A stretch of 64,000 nt of DNA from Paraburkholderia caffeinilytica (GTDB lineage Bacteria > Pseudomonadota > Gammaproteobacteria > Burkholderiales > Burkholderiaceae). Positions within the stretch are counted from its first letter, which is position 1. Every line of letters begins with the position of its first letter. Both the position numbers and the translations under genes were made by a program. Below are positions 61,879-64,000 of the stretch, in pieces. Under the pieces are notes generated by a model, which was not told the origin of the DNA, did no database searches, and saw nothing but the letters and a program-made list of their open reading frames with translations. Where the stretch lies: positions 1,984,001 through 2,048,000 of the forward strand of contig NZ_CP031466.1 in NCBI RefSeq assembly GCF_003368325.1, given 5' to 3'.

Positions 61879-62802
61879 ATGGACATCCGCTGCGGCACCG
61901 CGGGCTGGACCGACAAGACGCTGATCGCGTGCAAGCGCTTTTATCCGCGCGGCAGCAACAGCGCCGAAGCGCGGCTGCGCTTTTACGCATCGCAGTTTCC
62001 GTTGCTCGAAGTCGATTCGGCCTACTACGCGATGCCGTCGGCGAGCAACGCGCAGTTGTGGAGCGAACGCACGCCGGAAGGCTTCACGTTCAACTTCAAG
62101 GCGTTTCGGCTTTTTACCGGACATCAGACTTCGCCCGACGTGCTGCCCAAAGACATTGCAATGGCATTGCCGGAAGGCATCACGGGTCCGCGCAAGAAAA
62201 ACCTCTACTACCGTGACATACCCGCCGAGGTCCTCGACGAACTGTGGCGGCGCTATCGGGAAGCGCTGGAACCGTTGCGCGCGAGCGGCCGCCTTGGCGC
62301 AGTGCTGTTCCAGTTCGCGCCGTGGATCACCCGTGCCCCGGACGGTCTCGCACTCGTGGAAGATTGCCGGGCGCGCATGGCGGGATACATGATGGCCGCC
62401 GAGTTTCGCAATCAGTCCTGGTTCGACGATCAGCACGCACCATGGACGCTCGATTTTCTGCGCGAGCGCGGCCTTGTCCACGTGATCGTCGATGCACCGC
62501 CGGACGTGACGAGCCGCGTGCACACCGTTTGGGAAGCGACCCATCCTCAGCTCGCGATGGTGCGTCTGCACGGCCGCAATACGCAGACATGGAGCGCGAC
62601 GGGCGCGGCGAGCGCCGCCGATCGCTTCGACTACGACTACAGCGACGACGAGCTGACCGGACTGGCCCCCTCGATCCGCGCCATCGCGACGCGAGCCGGC
62701 CGGACCCACGTCATCTTCAATAACTGCTTCGAGGACCAGGGACAGCGCAATGCGCGTTCGCTGATGCGCATTCTGGGCAGCGATCTCGCCCCACTTCCCT
62801 AG
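61879..62802 (+). CDS. DUF72 family protein (YecE-like)
   Basis: A 307-residue TIM-barrel-like protein of the DUF72/YecE family. Family motifs are MDIRCGTAGWTDKTLIACKRFYP at the start, FYASQFPLLEVDSAYYAMPS, FTFNFKAFRLFTGHQTSP, RLGAVLFQFAPWI, MAAEFRNQSWFDDQ and the C-terminal THVIFNNCFEDQGQRNARSLMRIL. The biochemical function is unknown. It follows the hybrid kinase by 36 bases in the same direction and may be co-transcribed, though no functional link is evident. Confidence 0.9.
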   Translation: MDIRCGTAGWTDKTLIACKRFYPRGSNSAEARLRFYASQFPLLEVDSAYYAMPSASNAQLWSERTPEGFTFNFKAFRLFTGHQTSPDVLPKDIAMALPEGITGPRKKNLYYRDIPAEVLDELWRRYREALEPLRASGRLGAVLFQFAPWITRAPDGLALVEDCRARMAGYMMAAEFRNQSWFDDQHAPWTLDFLRERGLVHVIVDAPPDVTSRVHTVWEATHPQLAMVRLHGRNTQTWSATGAASAADRFDYDYSDDELTGLAPSIRAIATRAGRTHVIFNNCFEDQGQRNARSLMRILGSDLAPLP

Positions 62803-63138
62803 TCCCGGCGATTGCGGTTGACCGCATGGGACGCCAGCCGGCACGCATATTCTGACCGTCGACATCGCGCTTTTTATGCCGCTGCCGAAAATGCGGCTTA
62901 TATTGATGTTAAGGATGTTCGTGCATCGATACGACTGCCGGTTCAGCGCGATTGCCGCCCTGATGTTGCGATTGTTGCAGCGGCATGACCGGCCGGCGCG
63001 GCCCGATATGTGCGGCGCGAACGACCCCTGGTATGATGCCAATCGCGCGCCGGAAGGCGTTCGATTTCATCGTCACGTTTTGTAATTGAATTTCCAGCCG
63101 CGTTTTGCGCGGCACTTCTTCCAGCCACGAGAACCATC
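62803..63138. other. Intergenic region, nothing recognised
   Basis: About 335 bases between the DUF72 gene and the small membrane protein gene. A frame from 62876 has no ribosome site and unusual composition and is not accepted as a gene. The promoter of the small membrane protein is presumably near 63060-63120, where AT content rises. Confidence 0.35.
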
Positions 63139-63405
63139 ATGCCCGCCCAACACGACGAACTCCCTACTGCCAGCACCACGCCGGGCAAGGCAAAGCGCAA
63201 GGATCTGCCCATCGTGGCGCGCAATCTTCTGATGGTTACGGTCGGCGTCATCGTTTTCGCAATCGTTGCGACCGTGGTGCTCTACGGTCCGATCACTTAC
63301 GGCGACGAGATTCCCAACTTCGGCATCATTCTCATGCTGACCGTGCCGGTGATTGCGGGCGTGGCTTTCCGGGTGGGACTGGATGCATGGCTGGACCGGG
63401 GGTGA
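63139..63405 (+). CDS. Small two-helix membrane protein
   Basis: An 88-residue protein. A charged N-terminus (PAQHDELPTASTTPGKAKRKDLP) precedes two hydrophobic segments, about residues 27-50 (ARNLLMVTVGVIVFAIVATVVLYGP) and 60-80 (FGIILMLTVPVIAGVAFRVGL), and a short acidic end. I recognise no family. The codon use fits its neighbours. Its 3' end overlaps the end of the convergent sensor kinase gene by 74 bases, which is unusual and leaves some doubt about one of the two termini. It could be a stress-type small membrane protein or an accessory to the kinase; neither is shown. Confidence 0.6.
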   Translation: MPAQHDELPTASTTPGKAKRKDLPIVARNLLMVTVGVIVFAIVATVVLYGPITYGDEIPNFGIILMLTVPVIAGVAFRVGLDAWLDRG

Positions 63406-64000
63406 GCGGCAACACCACCCACACCTCGAGCCCACCGCCCTCGCGCGCATGAAACTGCAGGCTGCCGCCGTGCAGCCGCGCGATCCGTTCGACAATCGCA
63501 AGCCCGAGGCCCGTACCGCCGCTGTGCGCGCGAGCGTTGCGGCCGCGCTGGAACGGCGCTTTCAGCTGCTCCAACTCCTCCGCCGACAGCCCCTTGCCGC
63601 GATCGCCGACGGCGACATGCACGGCTTCGCCCGTGGCCCAGCTTCGCACCGCGAGTCCCGTCCCACCGCCGTAGACAATTGCGTTCTGCATCAGGTTCAT
63701 CAAAAGCCGCATCATGCTGATCGGACGAAACGCCACCGTGGGCAAGCTCGCGAGCGACAGCGCAAATTCATGGCCCAACCCCGCGAAATCGCCGGCGAGC
63801 CGTTCGATCAACGCATTGAGATCGCCGGGCTCCGCCGCTTCACGCTCGCCGCTGCCCGCGTAGTCCATGAACTGCTGCAAGATCGTCTCGATCTGGTCCA
63901 GGTATGACTCGGCGGCAACCACGAAGCTGCTGTCGCTGCCGTCGGGCATCGCCATGGCCATCGAGAGCCGCAGCTTGGTGAGCGGCGTGCGGATGTCGTG
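63332..64000 (-). CDS. Sensor histidine kinase, C-terminal part (N-terminus beyond right edge)
   Basis: The visible 222 residues begin at the H-box HDIRTPLTKLRLSMAMAM, read from the right edge. They include the N-box LLMNLMQNAIVYGG, G1 VGDRGKGLSAEELEQLKAPFQRG and G2 GGTGLGLAIVERIARLHGGSLQF, ending VWVVLPL plus a 20-residue Pro-rich tail. This is the EnvZ/OmpR-type orthodox kinase; the H-box context (HDIRTPLTKLRLS) is typical of Burkholderia EnvZ-like sensors. The sensing domain and probable partner response regulator lie outside the window. The 3' end overlaps the small membrane protein gene. Confidence 0.92.
   Translation of the reverse strand, partial: HDIRTPLTKLRLSMAMAMPDGSDSSFVVAAESYLDQIETILQQFMDYAGSGEREAAEPGDLNALIERLAGDFAGLGHEFALSLASLPTVAFRPISMMRLLMNLMQNAIVYGGGTGLAVRSWATGEAVHVAVGDRGKGLSAEELEQLKAPFQRGRNARAHSGGTGLGLAIVERIARLHGGSLQFHAREGGGLEVWVVLPLTPGPAMHPVPPGKPRPQSPARSA

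Noticed and set aside
61042..63042. 666-codon open frame on the - strand across the hybrid kinase and DUF72 genes
   Set aside because: It crosses two convincing + strand genes and has no motifs; it is an artefact of high GC.

Overview
The window looks like part of a Burkholderiaceae chromosome, most likely a Paraburkholderia secondary replicon. This is inferred from high GC with strong G/C third-position use, many LysR/MarR/ArsR/AraC regulators each beside a small catabolic or transport unit, a pair of AidA/PixA proteins, a homoprotocatechuate (hpa) pathway, and a bcsD-containing cellulose operon with an alanine/proline-rich BcsP. I see no rRNA, tRNA, complete insertion sequence or CRISPR array.

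Layout. 1-11.4 kb: katG (cut by the left edge), a porin remnant, a DUF4148 protein, a FeaR-like AraC regulator converging on an aryl-alcohol dehydrogenase/GFA pair, an ArsR regulator with an old-yellow-enzyme reductase, a GNAT acetyltransferase, a DedA protein, and two tandem AidA/PixA genes behind a lux-box-like dyad. 11.4-17.8 kb: a beta-hydroxyacid dehydrogenase, a 14-helix-type MFS exporter with divergent ArsR regulator, and a MarR-isochorismatase-MFS operon with a palindrome at its start. 17.8-27.7 kb: mmsA with an upstream LysR gene, an MHS transporter plus Gfo/Idh/MocA dehydrogenase, an orphan sulfotransferase-like gene, and a LysR-HAD-D-threonine aldolase unit.

27.7-34.7 kb: hpaR divergent from hpaG1-G2-E-D-F-H-I. 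These encode meta-cleavage of homoprotocatechuate and carry the product down to pyruvate and succinate semialdehyde. A perfect palindrome upstream of hpaG1 is the probable HpaR operator, and hairpin repeats occupy two junctions of the operon. The hydroxylase hpaBC is not in the window. 34.9-37 kb: an XRE regulator with a divergent quinone-reductase-like dehydrogenase.

37-40.1 kb: a lower-GC island with a secreted RHS/YD-repeat protein. It lacks the usual RHS core and ends in a cysteine-rich tail, and a small acidic protein of the type expected for an immunity partner follows. A nine-copy octamer array lies upstream. This is the best candidate here for an undescribed system.

40.2-57.7 kb: two membrane c-di-GMP proteins (GGDEF-EAL with an unusual C-terminal sensor-like domain, and GGDEF) divergent from bcsD-bcsP-bcsQ-bcsA-bcsB-bcsZ-bcsC. 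BcsA keeps the PilZ c-di-GMP site, so the neighbouring cyclase(s) plausibly feed cellulose synthesis. BcsP and BcsC carry in-frame repeat tracts, in BcsC a Tyr/Pro/Gln-rich linker between TPRs and barrel. 57.7-59.2 kb is a non-coding structure with ~205-nt inverted arms. 59.2-64 kb: a soluble hybrid histidine kinase with two receiver domains, a DUF72 protein, a small two-helix membrane protein, and a sensor kinase cut by the right edge.

All family assignments come from reading motifs in the translations. No database search was run.
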